From positions 1 to 19,368 of the forward strand of contig DASZIT010000002.1 in NCBI GenBank assembly GCA_035948855.1: 19,368 bases of DNA, given 5' to 3'. The notes under the pieces are model-generated. The model ran no database searches. It was not told the DNA's origin and was given only the letters and a program-made list of their open reading frames with translations. This DNA comes from DASZIT01 sp035948855. Its GTDB lineage: Bacteria; Actinomycetota; Acidimicrobiia; Acidimicrobiales; RAAP-2. Both the position numbers and the translations under genes were made by a program. Position 1 is the stretch's first letter; every line of letters starts with the position of its first letter. Below, piece after piece: positions 7,860 to 14,830 of this stretch.

Positions 7860-8279
7860 TCAGGCGTCGTCGCCCTCGGTGAGGAGCTGCTCGGCGGGCT
7901 GTACCTTCTCCTCCCACGAGGCCGGGTTCCACAGCTCCACCCGATCGATGGCTCCATGGACCAGGACTTCCCCCTCCAAGCCGGCGAATGACCGGAGATG
8001 GGAGGGAATCGCCATCCGACCCTGCTTGTCCACTTCCACCTCGTGTGAAGTCGACGCCCACAACCGAGCCAGATTGCGGTCGACCCGGCTGTCCGATGCC
8101 TTGCCCTGCATGGACTCCATCTGCTTCTCGAACTCGTCCGGCGCCCACAACGACAGACATCCGTCCTGGTACTGGGTCAGGAAGCCGCCGTGCTCGAAGG
8201 GTCCGCGGAACTTCGCGGGAAGGATCACCCTCCCCTTGTCGTCGAGCGAATGCTCGTACCTTCCGAAAAACCGTGCCAC
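7860..8279 (-). CDS. mraZ: MraZ, dcw operon transcriptional regulator
   Basis: DNA-binding regulator of the dcw cluster and first gene of the operon. The 139-aa protein has the duplicated AbrB-like fold of MraZ: DDKGRVILPAKFR (13-25) and VDKQGRMAIPSHLR (83-96) carry the paired DxxGR-type motifs that form the DNA-binding surface. The start MARFFGRYEHSLDDKGR is typical of the family. It uses a GTG codon at 8279, with a GGGAG ribosome-binding site about 9 nt upstream. MraZ typically binds repeats in its own promoter, and a matching repeat is present at 8338-8364. It is followed by the long rsmH leader. Confidence 0.97.
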   Translation of the reverse strand: MARFFGRYEHSLDDKGRVILPAKFRGPFEHGGFLTQYQDGCLSLWAPDEFEKQMESMQGKASDSRVDRNLARLWASTSHEVEVDKQGRMAIPSHLRSFAGLEGEVLVHGAIDRVELWNPASWEEKVQPAEQLLTEGDDA

Positions 8280-8337
8280 TGGCGGTTGCTCCCACGATGC
8301 TCCTCGTAGTGCTCGGAGCCCGATTGTTCGGTCCCCT

Positions 8338-8364
8338 CCCTTTCACACCACTTTGCACCACTTT
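8338..8364 (-). promoter_or_regulatory. Probable MraZ operator (10-bp-period repeats)
   Basis: Read on the minus strand, AAAGTGG recurs at 8364-8358 and 8354-8348, with a degenerate third copy GAAAGGG at 8344-8338, all in 10-bp register. Published MraZ operators are tandem AAAGTG-type repeats with about 3-nt linkers, the same unit and period. The first copy overlaps the -10 of the predicted promoter, so MraZ binding would block RNA polymerase. A further AGTGGTG copy lies upstream at 8390-8396. Confidence 0.75.
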
Positions 8365-8388
8365 ACGCCCCAGACCCCCACCAGTCAA
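8360..8388 (-). promoter_or_regulatory. Predicted mraZ (dcw operon) promoter
   Basis: Minus-strand -35 TTGACT (8388-8383) and -10 TAAAGT (8365-8360) are separated by exactly 17 nt, a good housekeeping-sigma promoter. Initiation would fall near 8353, leaving a leader of about 70 nt before the GTG at 8279. The -10 overlaps the first MraZ repeat. This appears to be the main entry point for the operon down to murG. Confidence 0.65.
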
Positions 8389-8667
8389 CCACCACTCCTC
8401 CCCGATCGCCCAAATCGGCAACCACGGACGCACTTCGAGCCGCGACGCGGTTCGTCACCGGAACATCGCTGGGTGCCCTCGAAAGTGGCCGGCGCGTCGC
8501 TTCATCCCAGTCTCGGGTCACATCGGGTCTGGGTTCGACCCGGGTCGCCGGTCAACCCGCCCAGCTTTGGCCAGGCAACGAGGCGGGATAAATCTGATCA
8601 GTCGATACCGATCTGGACGTGCTTGCCTCCGCCGCCGGGGTTGGTGACGCTAGGTCCTGGTGAGCGG

Positions 8668-8681
8668 CGCCACCGGTGGCG
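8668..8681 (-). terminator. GC-rich palindrome after the dehydrogenase gene
   Basis: CGCCACCGGTGGCG is a perfect 14-bp palindrome starting about 20 nt past the stop of the dehydrogenase gene. As RNA it gives only a 5-bp stem with a CCGG loop and no U-run. It could be a weak actinobacterial-style terminator or a protein-binding site. Confidence 0.25.
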
Positions 8682-8701
8682 GTCGCCAGGCATTGGTCAG
8701 C

Positions 8702-9583
8702 TCAAGGTTCGGGGCTCTCGAGGGAGCGGGTCACCACGGTGACATCCTGGTTGCCGAGGCCCTGGTTGGCGATGTCCTCCCACTCTCGAGCCAACGAGGC
8801 GAGAACGATGAAGTGCTCAGGGTTGGCTTGTTCGAGAGCGAGATGCACGTCCTTCAATGCCAGCGCCAGTGGGAACTCAGGCGAGTAGTCGTCGTTCTCC
8901 AGGCGGGCGAGCTTTCCCGCCATCCACGGCGACAGGAGCGGACCACCCTCGAAGGTGTCCCGAACGCGGCGAACCTCGAGGCCCAGCTTCCGGGCGAGGG
9001 CGAGGGAGTTGGCCACCCCTTCGGCGGCGAAGGCGAGCAGGGTGTTGTTGACGAGTTTCATGCGCGAGCCCATTCCAACCTGGCCGAGCCAAACCGTTCG
9101 TTGACCGATGGCGGCAAAGACGGGATCGGCGGTGGGACGCGCCTGCTCGGGGCCGGAGGCAAAGACGATGAGCTTCCCTTGTTCGGCGGGGACCTTGCTC
9201 CCGGACACCGGTGCGTCGAGGAACAGGACATCCGGACGTTGCTTCTCGACCATCGAGGCGATCGTCGCGGTCCCCTCGACACCGATCGTGCTCATCTGGG
9301 CCCACACTGCGCCGGTCGGAAGCGCCGCCAGCATGCCCTGATCGCCGGCAATCGAGATCACCGCTTCGGCGTCGGTGACCATGGTGATGACCATGCTGGC
9401 GGCTTTGACCGCATCGGCAACTGAAGTTGCCACCTCAGCTCCCTGATCGGCCAGAGGGGAGGCCGCATTGGGTTCGCGATTCCACACCACGGTCGGGATG
9501 CCGTTGCGGAGTGCCGAACCGGCCATCGCCCGGCCCATGGTGCCGAGACCCAGCACCGCAAGCCGTGGTCCATTGTCCGCCAT
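8702..9583 (-). CDS. 3-hydroxyisobutyrate dehydrogenase-like oxidoreductase
   Basis: NAD(P)-dependent beta-hydroxyacid dehydrogenase, 293 aa, normal for the family (3-hydroxyisobutyrate dehydrogenase, tartronate semialdehyde reductase, GLYR1-like reductases). Motifs in order: dinucleotide loop LGLGTMGRAMA (11-21), substrate-binding DAPVSGSK (123-130), and the catalytic-lysine segment GMGSRMKLVNN (170-180) with K176 and N180. EFPLALALKD near the C-terminus also fits. The ATG at 9583 follows a good AGGAGG site at 4 nt. It is separated from the genes on both sides by 80 and 422 nt, so it may be its own transcription unit. The exact substrate cannot be told: valine breakdown, glyoxylate metabolism and reduction of small aldehydes are all possible. 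Confidence 0.88.
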   Translation of the reverse strand: MADNGPRLAVLGLGTMGRAMAGSALRNGIPTVVWNREPNAASPLADQGAEVATSVADAVKAASMVITMVTDAEAVISIAGDQGMLAALPTGAVWAQMSTIGVEGTATIASMVEKQRPDVLFLDAPVSGSKVPAEQGKLIVFASGPEQARPTADPVFAAIGQRTVWLGQVGMGSRMKLVNNTLLAFAAEGVANSLALARKLGLEVRRVRDTFEGGPLLSPWMAGKLARLENDDYSPEFPLALALKDVHLALEQANPEHFIVLASLAREWEDIANQGLGNQDVTVVTRSLESPEP

Positions 9584-9651
9584 GACGCCTCCTGGGGTGC
9601 CTTATCGACTCCGGACCCTGTTGATTCTCGCGCTGAACCGCAAAACCGACA

Positions 9652-9665
9652 AGGTCGATCGACCT
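9652..9665. promoter_or_regulatory. 14-bp perfect palindrome, possible operator
   Basis: AGGTCGATCGACCT reads the same on both strands. It straddles the stop codon of the lipoate-ligase-like gene and lies about 70 nt upstream of the dehydrogenase ATG, where an operator for a dimeric regulator (TetR or GntR type) could sit. No regulator gene is adjacent. Confidence 0.35.
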
Positions 9666-10386
9666 ACCCGGGCAGCGCCTCGATCAGCGCGGTGGCCACC
9701 GACGGCGGTTCGACCACTCCCCCGCCGGCGGGGTCCACCAGGTCGACCACCCCGATGACCGCGTCGGCCAGATCCAGCCGAGCCGACTCCCGGTCAGCCG
9801 GAGACAGGTCGAGGACCTCGAGCAGGGCGGTGGGATCCCAATGCCGGATGCAGGCGCTGTGGAACCAGGCTCCGTCCCGGGTCCGGCGCTGGGAGATCCC
9901 CACCACCTTGCGACCGTCGGCGGCGACCACCTCCCCGGTCCCGACCCCACCGAAGCAGACCAGCGACGACCATCGGGTGCAGGCGGCGAACCCGTCCCGG
10001 TGGGCGCTCGTCCCGGGGGCTCCGAGCGAGGTGAGCGCGGCGGTCCAGGCGTCGCCCAGCCAGTCGAAAGCCCGGCCCACGTCGTCGTGCCACAATCGGT
10101 CATCCCGGGGGACCCAGACATCGATCCACACCGGGTCATCGGGCACCACCAGGACGGCTCCGCCACCCGACCGGCGCCGGACCACGTCGATTCCCCCCGC
10201 CTCCGCCCGGGCGCCGTCGACCACCGCCGGGGACTGGGTGGAGCCGAGGACGACCGCAGGTCCGGTCACCCGGCACACCGCCACCGCCCGTCGCGACGGG
10301 TTGGATGCCACCGCCGGCCACGACCGGTGGAGCTCTCCGGCCGCGCCGCTCCGCTCCTCGATCGACCAGTCGCTCCCCACCCTCAC
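9664..10386 (-). CDS. Lipoate-protein ligase A-like protein
   Basis: A 240-aa protein with the biotin/lipoate ligase (BPL_LplA_LipB) fold. Evidence: VVLGSTQS (45-52), the RRRSGGGAV motif (70-78) that binds the lipoyl-adenylate in LplA enzymes, CFGGVGTGEVV (144-154), and the lysine in GRKVVGISQRR (K160), matching the conserved catalytic lysine. Such enzymes attach lipoate or octanoate to E2 and GcvH domains; transfer between carrier domains is also known in the family. No lipA, lipB or E2 gene is in the window, so its exact reaction is uncertain. The start is uncertain too: I use GTG 10386, 8 nt after the HNH stop; GTG 10380 is another choice. It probably shares a transcript with the HNH gene. 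Confidence 0.75.
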   Translation of the reverse strand: MRVGSDWSIEERSGAAGELHRSWPAVASNPSRRAVAVCRVTGPAVVLGSTQSPAVVDGARAEAGGIDVVRRRSGGGAVLVVPDDPVWIDVWVPRDDRLWHDDVGRAFDWLGDAWTAALTSLGAPGTSAHRDGFAACTRWSSLVCFGGVGTGEVVAADGRKVVGISQRRTRDGAWFHSACIRHWDPTALLEVLDLSPADRESARLDLADAVIGVVDLVDPAGGGVVEPPSVATALIEALPG

Positions 10387-10394
10387 CGGTGGCG

Positions 10395-10925
10395 TCAGGC
10401 GATCAGGGGCTCGGAGCGATCCACTCCGGGGCTCAGGTAGGTGTGCCAGTCGTCGCTGGCCCCACCACAAGAGGCGAGCAGCTGCACCCGGTGGTGGGGG
10501 GCCACCGGGGTGGCCCGGAGCACCATCCCGGCCTCATGGGGCAGGCGGTCCTCCTTGCGGGTGTTGCAGCGCCGGCAGGCCGCCACCACGTTCTCCCACG
10601 TATGGGGGCCGCCTTTGCTCCGGGGGATCACATGGTCGAGGTTCTCCGCCGCCGCACCGCAGTACTGGCAGCGCGAACCGTCGCGGGCGAAGACGGTGCG
10701 GCGGTTGACCGCCACCCGGTACTGGCGCGGGATGTGCACGTAGCGCACCAGCCGGACCACCGAGGGTTCGGGGACGGTGACCTTCTCGGCCCGGAACACC
10801 CGCTCGGTGGTGTGGACCAGTTCGGCCTTGGTCCCGAGCACCAGGAGCACGGCCCGGCGGGAGGACACGATCCCCAGTGGTTCGAAGGTGGCGTTGAGAA
10901 CCAGGGCCCGGCGGGAGGGAGACAT
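10395..10925 (-). CDS. HNH endonuclease domain protein
   Basis: A 176-aa protein of the stand-alone HNH nuclease type common in actinobacteria. The N-terminal part (LVLNATFEPLGIVSSRRAV, 8-26) is the typical lead-in of this family. The nuclease module has a first zinc pair CQYC (C86, C89), the metal/catalytic pair LDHVIPRSKGG (D97, H98), N112 in ENVV, a second zinc pair CRRC (C117, C120) and the following Asn. It resembles McrA-like and HNH-type restriction nucleases, but no methyltransferase or specificity gene is nearby, so a role in DNA metabolism rather than restriction is as likely. ATG 10925 gives the start seen in relatives; the frame is open further upstream without similarity. A 92-nt gap precedes it. 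Confidence 0.85.
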   Translation of the reverse strand: MSPSRRALVLNATFEPLGIVSSRRAVLLVLGTKAELVHTTERVFRAEKVTVPEPSVVRLVRYVHIPRQYRVAVNRRTVFARDGSRCQYCGAAAENLDHVIPRSKGGPHTWENVVAACRRCNTRKEDRLPHEAGMVLRATPVAPHHRVQLLASCGGASDDWHTYLSPGVDRSEPLIA

Positions 10926-11017
10926 CGGGGACCTGACCGGTTCGGGGGCAGACGGTGTCCCCTCCTTGGTCAGCAACCTCGCCTCGAGCCTCGACCGTCG
11001 ATTCACTAGACCGGAAA

Positions 11018-11353
11018 TTAGCCGTGTCGGGCCGACGATGGGCGATTGCTCCGATGTTCCCGCTGCCACCCACCGGTCGACCGGCACCACTCGAGGTAGG
11101 AGACCACATCCTTCACGTCGGGGTCGGCATCGGCCCGCCCGTAGGCGGTGACCATCCGGAATCCCCACAACCGGCTGTCGGGCAGGGGGAGGAACGGGCG
11201 TCTCCCCCACCACCCGGGGGCGGCCAGCCGGGAGACGGCCCCCAGCGCGGCCAGCCAGAGGTGCGGGCGGACCAGCACCGCCGACACCACCGTCCTCACC
11301 GTGGCCGCCGACGGAGCCGACGGAACCGACGCCGCCGAGGGTTCGATGCTCAC
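11018..11353 (-). CDS. Small Trp-rich conserved actinobacterial protein
   Basis: A 111-aa protein with no assigned function. Its GTG start at 11353 overlaps the ROK kinase stop by 4 nt (GTGA), which supports it as a real, coupled gene. The N-terminal 20 residues are Ser/Ala/Pro-rich. A central block (about 32-92) reads like a conserved actinobacterial family I know only as hypothetical proteins: Trp-rich HLWLAALGAVSRLAAPGWW, then RRPFLPLPDSRLWGFRMVTAYG, then DVVSYLEWCR. The last block, with Asp, Trp and Cys, is usually near the C-terminus in that family. A short hydrophobic stretch (about 32-45) could be an amphipathic or membrane-associated helix. No enzyme motif is evident. Confidence is good that it is a gene, nil on function. 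Confidence 0.72.
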   Translation of the reverse strand: MSIEPSAASVPSAPSAATVRTVVSAVLVRPHLWLAALGAVSRLAAPGWWGRRPFLPLPDSRLWGFRMVTAYGRADADPDVKDVVSYLEWCRSTGGWQREHRSNRPSSARHG

Positions 11354-12246
11354 CCAAGCACCGACGTTCCGGCCAGACCCAACATCGCCCGCCGGCCGAC
11401 CGCCGCCGCCCCCACCAGCGGGCCGTCCGCCCCGAGCCCCGCCGGCACGATGCGGGTTCCCCGCGAGTAGCTCAACTTGGCCCGGGCGTCGACCTCCTGT
11501 TGGGCGGCGGAGAAGAACGGCTCGCCGAAGCCCAGCGCGACCGATCCGGCCACCACCGCCAACTCGAGGTCCAACAGGTTCGCCACCGACGCCACCGCCC
11601 GGCCGACCAGCGTGCCGGTTCTCCGCCGCACCTCGTCGCCCGCCTCCGCGGCGGGGCGACCGGTGATGGCGGCGATGGACGGCCCGGACGTCTCCGCTTC
11701 CAGGCAGCCGCGGGCGCCGCACACGCAAAGACGACCATCGGGTTCGACGATCAGGTGGCCGATGTGGCCGGCATTCCCGTGGGCCCCGTCCAGCAGCCGG
11801 CCGTCGAGCACGATGCCGCCCCCCACTCCGGTGGACACCACCATGGCCAGATAGGCGGTCAGTCCGGCGGCGGCCCCCCGCCACCCCTCGCCCAGGGCCA
11901 GTGCCTTGGCGTCGTTGTCGACGGTGGTCGGCAGCCGGACCAGTGACTCCAGTCGGGACAGGAGGGGAAATTCCCGCCAAGCCGGGATATTGAGCGGGGA
12001 CACCGTGCGGCCGCCCTCGGTCATCGGGCCACCGCAGCCCACCCCGCAGACGACCGGCGCCGTAGGTCCGGACCGGAGGACCAGGTCGATGATCGACGAC
12101 AGCGCCGCGAACACCACTTCGGGATCCGGCTGTTGGGGGGTCTCGCAGTGGGCGTCGAACAGGATGACCCCACTGCCATCCACCAGGCCTGCCGCCAACT
12201 TGGTCCCGCCCACGTCGACCGCGAGCACCACCGGCCGGTCAGGCAA
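11350..12246 (-). CDS. ROK-family sugar kinase (glucokinase-like)
   Basis: A 298-aa protein of the ROK family (repressor, ORF, kinase), of kinase type because it has no N-terminal winged-helix domain. ATP-binding DVGGTK (11-16), catalytic Asp in VDNDAKALALGE (D112), STGVGGGIV (138-146), and the ROK zinc site made by H164 with CVCGARGCLE (C174, C176, C181) are all present. Such enzymes phosphorylate glucose, fructose or N-acetyl-hexosamines. One change: the sugar-contacting Glu in the usual GExGH is His here (GHIGH, H161), so glucose specificity should not be assumed. The start appears to be TTG 12246, 5 nt after the DUF3040 stop; GTG codons at residues 6-7 are alternatives. It overlaps the next gene by 4 nt. 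Confidence 0.88.
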   Translation of the reverse strand: MPDRPVVLAVDVGGTKLAAGLVDGSGVILFDAHCETPQQPDPEVVFAALSSIIDLVLRSGPTAPVVCGVGCGGPMTEGGRTVSPLNIPAWREFPLLSRLESLVRLPTTVDNDAKALALGEGWRGAAAGLTAYLAMVVSTGVGGGIVLDGRLLDGAHGNAGHIGHLIVEPDGRLCVCGARGCLEAETSGPSIAAITGRPAAEAGDEVRRRTGTLVGRAVASVANLLDLELAVVAGSVALGFGEPFFSAAQQEVDARAKLSYSRGTRIVPAGLGADGPLVGAAAVGRRAMLGLAGTSVLG

Positions 12247-12251
12247 GGATT

Positions 12252-12626
12252 TCAGTCGTCGCGATGGAGGCGACCGCGGATCCAGTCCCGCGGATCGTGC
12301 ACCACGGTCCCCATGTTCCGACTGTGGATCGACCTGGAGATATCGTCGATCCCCGCCTTGCCCATGCGCCGGGCATTGTTGGCGAACACCACCGCGGAGA
12401 GGAACATCACGATGACGCCGATGAACCCGAGGACCAGCGACCGGGAGAATGTCAGCAACATGAAAACGAAGCCGACCACGAACACCAGGGCCGACCAGAT
12501 GCAGTACCGTCCGGCGTGCCGGTAGACGGTTTCGGAGCGCACCCGCTCCGCGAACTCAGGGTCCTCCTTGTAGAGGGATTCCTCCAACTCATGGAGAATC
12601 TTTTGTTCGTGATCAGAGAGCGGCAA
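12252..12626 (-). CDS. DUF3040 small membrane protein
   Basis: A 124-aa protein matching the actinobacterial DUF3040 family by its opening MPLSDHEQKILHELEESLYKEDPEFAERV. Two hydrophobic helices follow (about 44-61 and 65-83), then a basic C-terminal tail. The function is unknown; family members are small membrane proteins often found near division or wall genes. It starts with TTG at 12626 behind a strong GGAGGGGAGGGG site. It heads a tight minus-strand series (ROK kinase, small protein, HNH, LplA-like), so its promoter probably lies in the 152-nt gap between it and dinB. Confidence 0.85.
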   Translation of the reverse strand: MPLSDHEQKILHELEESLYKEDPEFAERVRSETVYRHAGRYCIWSALVFVVGFVFMLLTFSRSLVLGFIGVIVMFLSAVVFANNARRMGKAGIDDISRSIHSRNMGTVVHDPRDWIRGRLHRDD

Positions 12627-12712
12627 GAACCCCTCCCCTCCATCTCTTGATCGATCCTGTTGTCATCCTCGACTCCATGATCGCGCACCTCCGTGCCTAA
12701 AGCATCGCGCAT

Positions 12713-12728
12713 TGGAACAAACGTTGAC
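12713..12728 (-). promoter_or_regulatory. Weak LexA-box-like site upstream of the DUF3040 gene
   Basis: Minus-strand GTCAACGTTTGTTCCA matches the actinobacterial LexA consensus (TCGAAC-N4-GTTCGA type) at most positions, with one imperfect core half (CAAC in place of GAAC). It lies between the dinB stop and the DUF3040 start and overlaps a possible -35 TTGTCA (12730-12725). No convincing -10 follows. Confidence 0.3.
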
Positions 12729-12778
12729 AATGCTGACCTTATTTCCTCCCCCGGCCGACCGAATCGGCGGGAAATCCC

Positions 12779-14125
12779 CTAATTTCTGGAGGTTCGGGGC
12801 GGCTTTTCCTCCATTTTTGGCTCGGCGGAGGGTCCCCAAGGGGCGTCGCCCCGTTGCCGGACCCGGAGCCCGTCGGCCCCCACCATCGAGGCCGAGCCCA
12901 CCGACCCGTGGCCGTAGCGGGCCCGGATGCTGTCCACCGCCGCCGAAACCCCACCCCACGACTGTTGGAGGCGCTCCGCCTCGTCTCCGGCCCGCATCAT
13001 CCGGGTATCGGATGCACTGCCGTCCCCGAGGTCCCAGGAGAGCTGTTCGTTGGCGCCGGTGGTGCCGAATCCGGACAGGCTGACCCCCAGCAGTCGCATC
13101 CCTTTCGAGAGATCGACCGATTCGAGCAGTGCCGAGGCGATGGCCCCGATGGCGGGGGCGGAGTCGACCGGGGTGACCATGGAATGGGACCGGGTGATCA
13201 GGGTGAAGTCGCCGAACTTGATCTTCACGGTGATGGTCCGGGCCCCGAGATCGGATCCCCGGAGGTGGGAGGCGGCGGCGTCGACGATCCGGGTCAGGTG
13301 GCTCTGGATGATCACCGGGTCCCAGAGGTCGGACGGGAATGTCTCCTCGTGGCCGATGGACTTGGCCTTCTGGTCGGGGACCACTGGTCGTTCGTCCACC
13401 CCCCGGCACAGCTCGGCCAGGTGGGAGCCCTGGGCCTTCCCCAGTTGGCGTTCGAGGCTGGAGGCGGGCAGGGAGGCGAGATCGCCGACGGTCTTGATCC
13501 CCAGCCCCTGGAGCCGGCGGGCCGACACCGGCCCCACCCCCCAGAGAGCCTCGATGGGCAGGGGATGGAGGAACTCGAGCTCCCGGCCGGGCTCGATGAC
13601 GACGATCCCGGCCCCGGGACGGATGCCCGACCGGTCAGCCCTCGGTTTGGCGGCTTTCGACGCCAGTTTGGCCATCAACTTGCTGGACGCCACCCCCACC
13701 GAGCAGGGGAGGTGCAGCTCGTCGTCCACCCGGGCCCGGATGTCCCGGGCGATCACCGGTCCGGGTCCGAGGAGCCGCACCGAACCGGTCACGTCGAGGA
13801 ACGCCTCGTCGATGGAGATCCCTTCGACCAACGGGGTCACCGTCTCCAGGATGGCGTGGAGCTTGGCGCTCTCCTCGCCGTAGCGGTGGTGCCGGCCGTC
13901 GACGAAGACCGCCTCGGGGCAGAGTCGGCGGGCGACCGAGGAAGGCATGGCCGAGTGGACGCCGAACATCCGGGCCTCGTAGGTGCAGGCGGCTACCACC
14001 CCCCGGCCTCCCGAACCCCCCACGATGACCGGGCGTCCGGCCAGGGTGGGGTCGTCCAACACCTCGACCGAGGCGAAGAACGCATCCATGTCGACGTGGA
14101 GGATCACCCGGTTGTGCTCATCCAC
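12779..14125 (-). CDS. dinB: DNA polymerase IV (DinB, Y-family)
   Basis: Error-prone translesion polymerase, 448 aa. The palm has the metal-binding residues DMDAFFASVE (D12) and SIDEAFLDVT (D106, E107). The thumb helix-hairpin-helix region is seen as LWGVGPVSARRLQGLGIKTVGDLA (194-217), and the little-finger domain follows. QLSWDL (361-366) sits where a beta-clamp-binding motif is expected. The C-terminal tail (about 375-448) with DSIRARYGHGSVG and a basic DGLRVRQRGD segment is typical of actinobacterial DinB and makes the protein longer than E. coli Pol IV. GTG 14125 overlaps the deacetylase stop by 8 nt. It is the last of four genes leading away from the LexA-controlled region, so it is probably SOS-induced by read-through; it has no LexA box of its own. 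Confidence 0.95.
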   Translation of the reverse strand: MDEHNRVILHVDMDAFFASVEVLDDPTLAGRPVIVGGSGGRGVVAACTYEARMFGVHSAMPSSVARRLCPEAVFVDGRHHRYGEESAKLHAILETVTPLVEGISIDEAFLDVTGSVRLLGPGPVIARDIRARVDDELHLPCSVGVASSKLMAKLASKAAKPRADRSGIRPGAGIVVIEPGRELEFLHPLPIEALWGVGPVSARRLQGLGIKTVGDLASLPASSLERQLGKAQGSHLAELCRGVDERPVVPDQKAKSIGHEETFPSDLWDPVIIQSHLTRIVDAAASHLRGSDLGARTITVKIKFGDFTLITRSHSMVTPVDSAPAIGAIASALLESVDLSKGMRLLGVSLSGFGTTGANEQLSWDLGDGSASDTRMMRAGDEAERLQQSWGGVSAAVDSIRARYGHGSVGSASMVGADGLRVRQRGDAPWGPSAEPKMEEKPPRTSRN

Positions 14126-14816
14126 CGAGGCGCAACCTCCGGAAGCCCTCGGCGAACGGAACTCCGGCGCTCCGGCCGGCGTCCTCCGCGGCCCCGTGTA
14201 CCGCGGCCGTCGCCCACTCGGCGCCGTCGGGGAACTGGCTCCGGTGGCAGCCCACCGCCCGCACCTTCACCTCCACGGTGTTGGAGATGTCCACCCACAC
14301 GTCGGGCTCGAGGGTGCCGGACAGCAGCACGGTGGAGACCTGATGGGCCGGGCCGGCATCCGGGAAGTAGAGGGGCAGGGCCGCGGCCGGGGCGACGGCG
14401 TCGAGGACCGCCCAGCCGGTGACCCGGTGATCCCGGTGGTTGAAGTAGTCCTGTCCGAAGAAGACGGCAGTGGGGTCGGGGCAGAGCACCACGTCGGGCC
14501 GGAGCCGACGAACCACCTCGACCAGCGCCCGCTGGAGTCCGAGGTCGTCGACCAGCTCCCCGTCGGGATAGTGGAGGGACTCCTGGCCGGTGAGCCCGAT
14601 CAGCGACGCCGACTCCGCCGACTCCGCGGCTCGGCGGGTGGCCAGCTCCCCGGGCTCCACCGAGGCATCGGTCGAGCCCTTGTCCCCGTCGGTGCAGAAG
14701 AGAACGTGGACCTCGCAGCCTTTTGCCGACCATGCCGCCAGGGTGCCCCCGCAGCCGACGTCGGGGTCGTCAGGATGGGCGTAGATGGCCAGCGCCCGGA
14801 CCGGAGTCTCCTCCAT
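14118..14816 (-). CDS. PIG-L/LmbE-family N-deacetylase
   Basis: A 232-aa zinc-dependent deacetylase of the PIG-L (LmbE) family, which removes acetyl from GlcNAc-containing substrates. The N-terminal AHPDD (13-17) supplies the zinc-binding His and Asp and the catalytic Asp, and NHRDH (126-130) supplies further ligands and the catalytic histidine. MshB and Mca of mycothiol metabolism belong here, but at about 290 aa they are longer, so this may be another member with an unknown GlcNAc-type substrate. The start could be ATG 14816 or GTG 14828 (2 nt after nrdR). Its stop is overlapped by dinB. A DNA-damage link is not known for this family; it may simply ride in the operon. Confidence 0.83.
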   Translation of the reverse strand: MEETPVRALAIYAHPDDPDVGCGGTLAAWSAKGCEVHVLFCTDGDKGSTDASVEPGELATRRAAESAESASLIGLTGQESLHYPDGELVDDLGLQRALVEVVRRLRPDVVLCPDPTAVFFGQDYFNHRDHRVTGWAVLDAVAPAAALPLYFPDAGPAHQVSTVLLSGTLEPDVWVDISNTVEVKVRAVGCHRSQFPDGAEWATAAVHGAAEDAGRSAGVPFAEGFRRLRLGG

Positions 14817-14830
14817 GAGTTCCGGCACGC

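Larger units (their letters stand above)
8280..8701. other. 422-bp intergenic region upstream of mraZ
   Basis: Holds the mraZ ribosome-binding site, the MraZ-type operator and the promoter (entered separately) in its left third. The right part (8401-8701) has no gene I can support. It contains a 12-bp palindrome CGACCCGGGTCG at 8536-8547, preceded by two TCGGGTC copies 10 bp apart (8513-8519 and 8523-8529), and a 14-bp palindrome just after the dehydrogenase gene. A tRNA-like GGTTCGA near 8532 was checked and does not form a T-arm. Confidence 0.6.

Noticed and set aside
7495..8433. N-terminal extension of rsmH by about 310 codons
   Set aside because: The frame is open but runs through mraZ; no RsmH similarity appears before MSQAFPHQPV at 7494. 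Some residues just upstream look protein-like, so a short extension is not excluded.
8525..8550. tRNA-like GGGTTCGACCC sequence
   Set aside because: The bases around TTCGACC do not pair as a T-stem beyond one or two positions, and no acceptor stem or anticodon arm is found nearby.
7192..8742. 516-codon plus-strand frame across rsmH and mraZ
   Set aside because: Antisense to two well-supported genes and to the mraZ promoter; low-complexity Pro/Ser/Arg translation.
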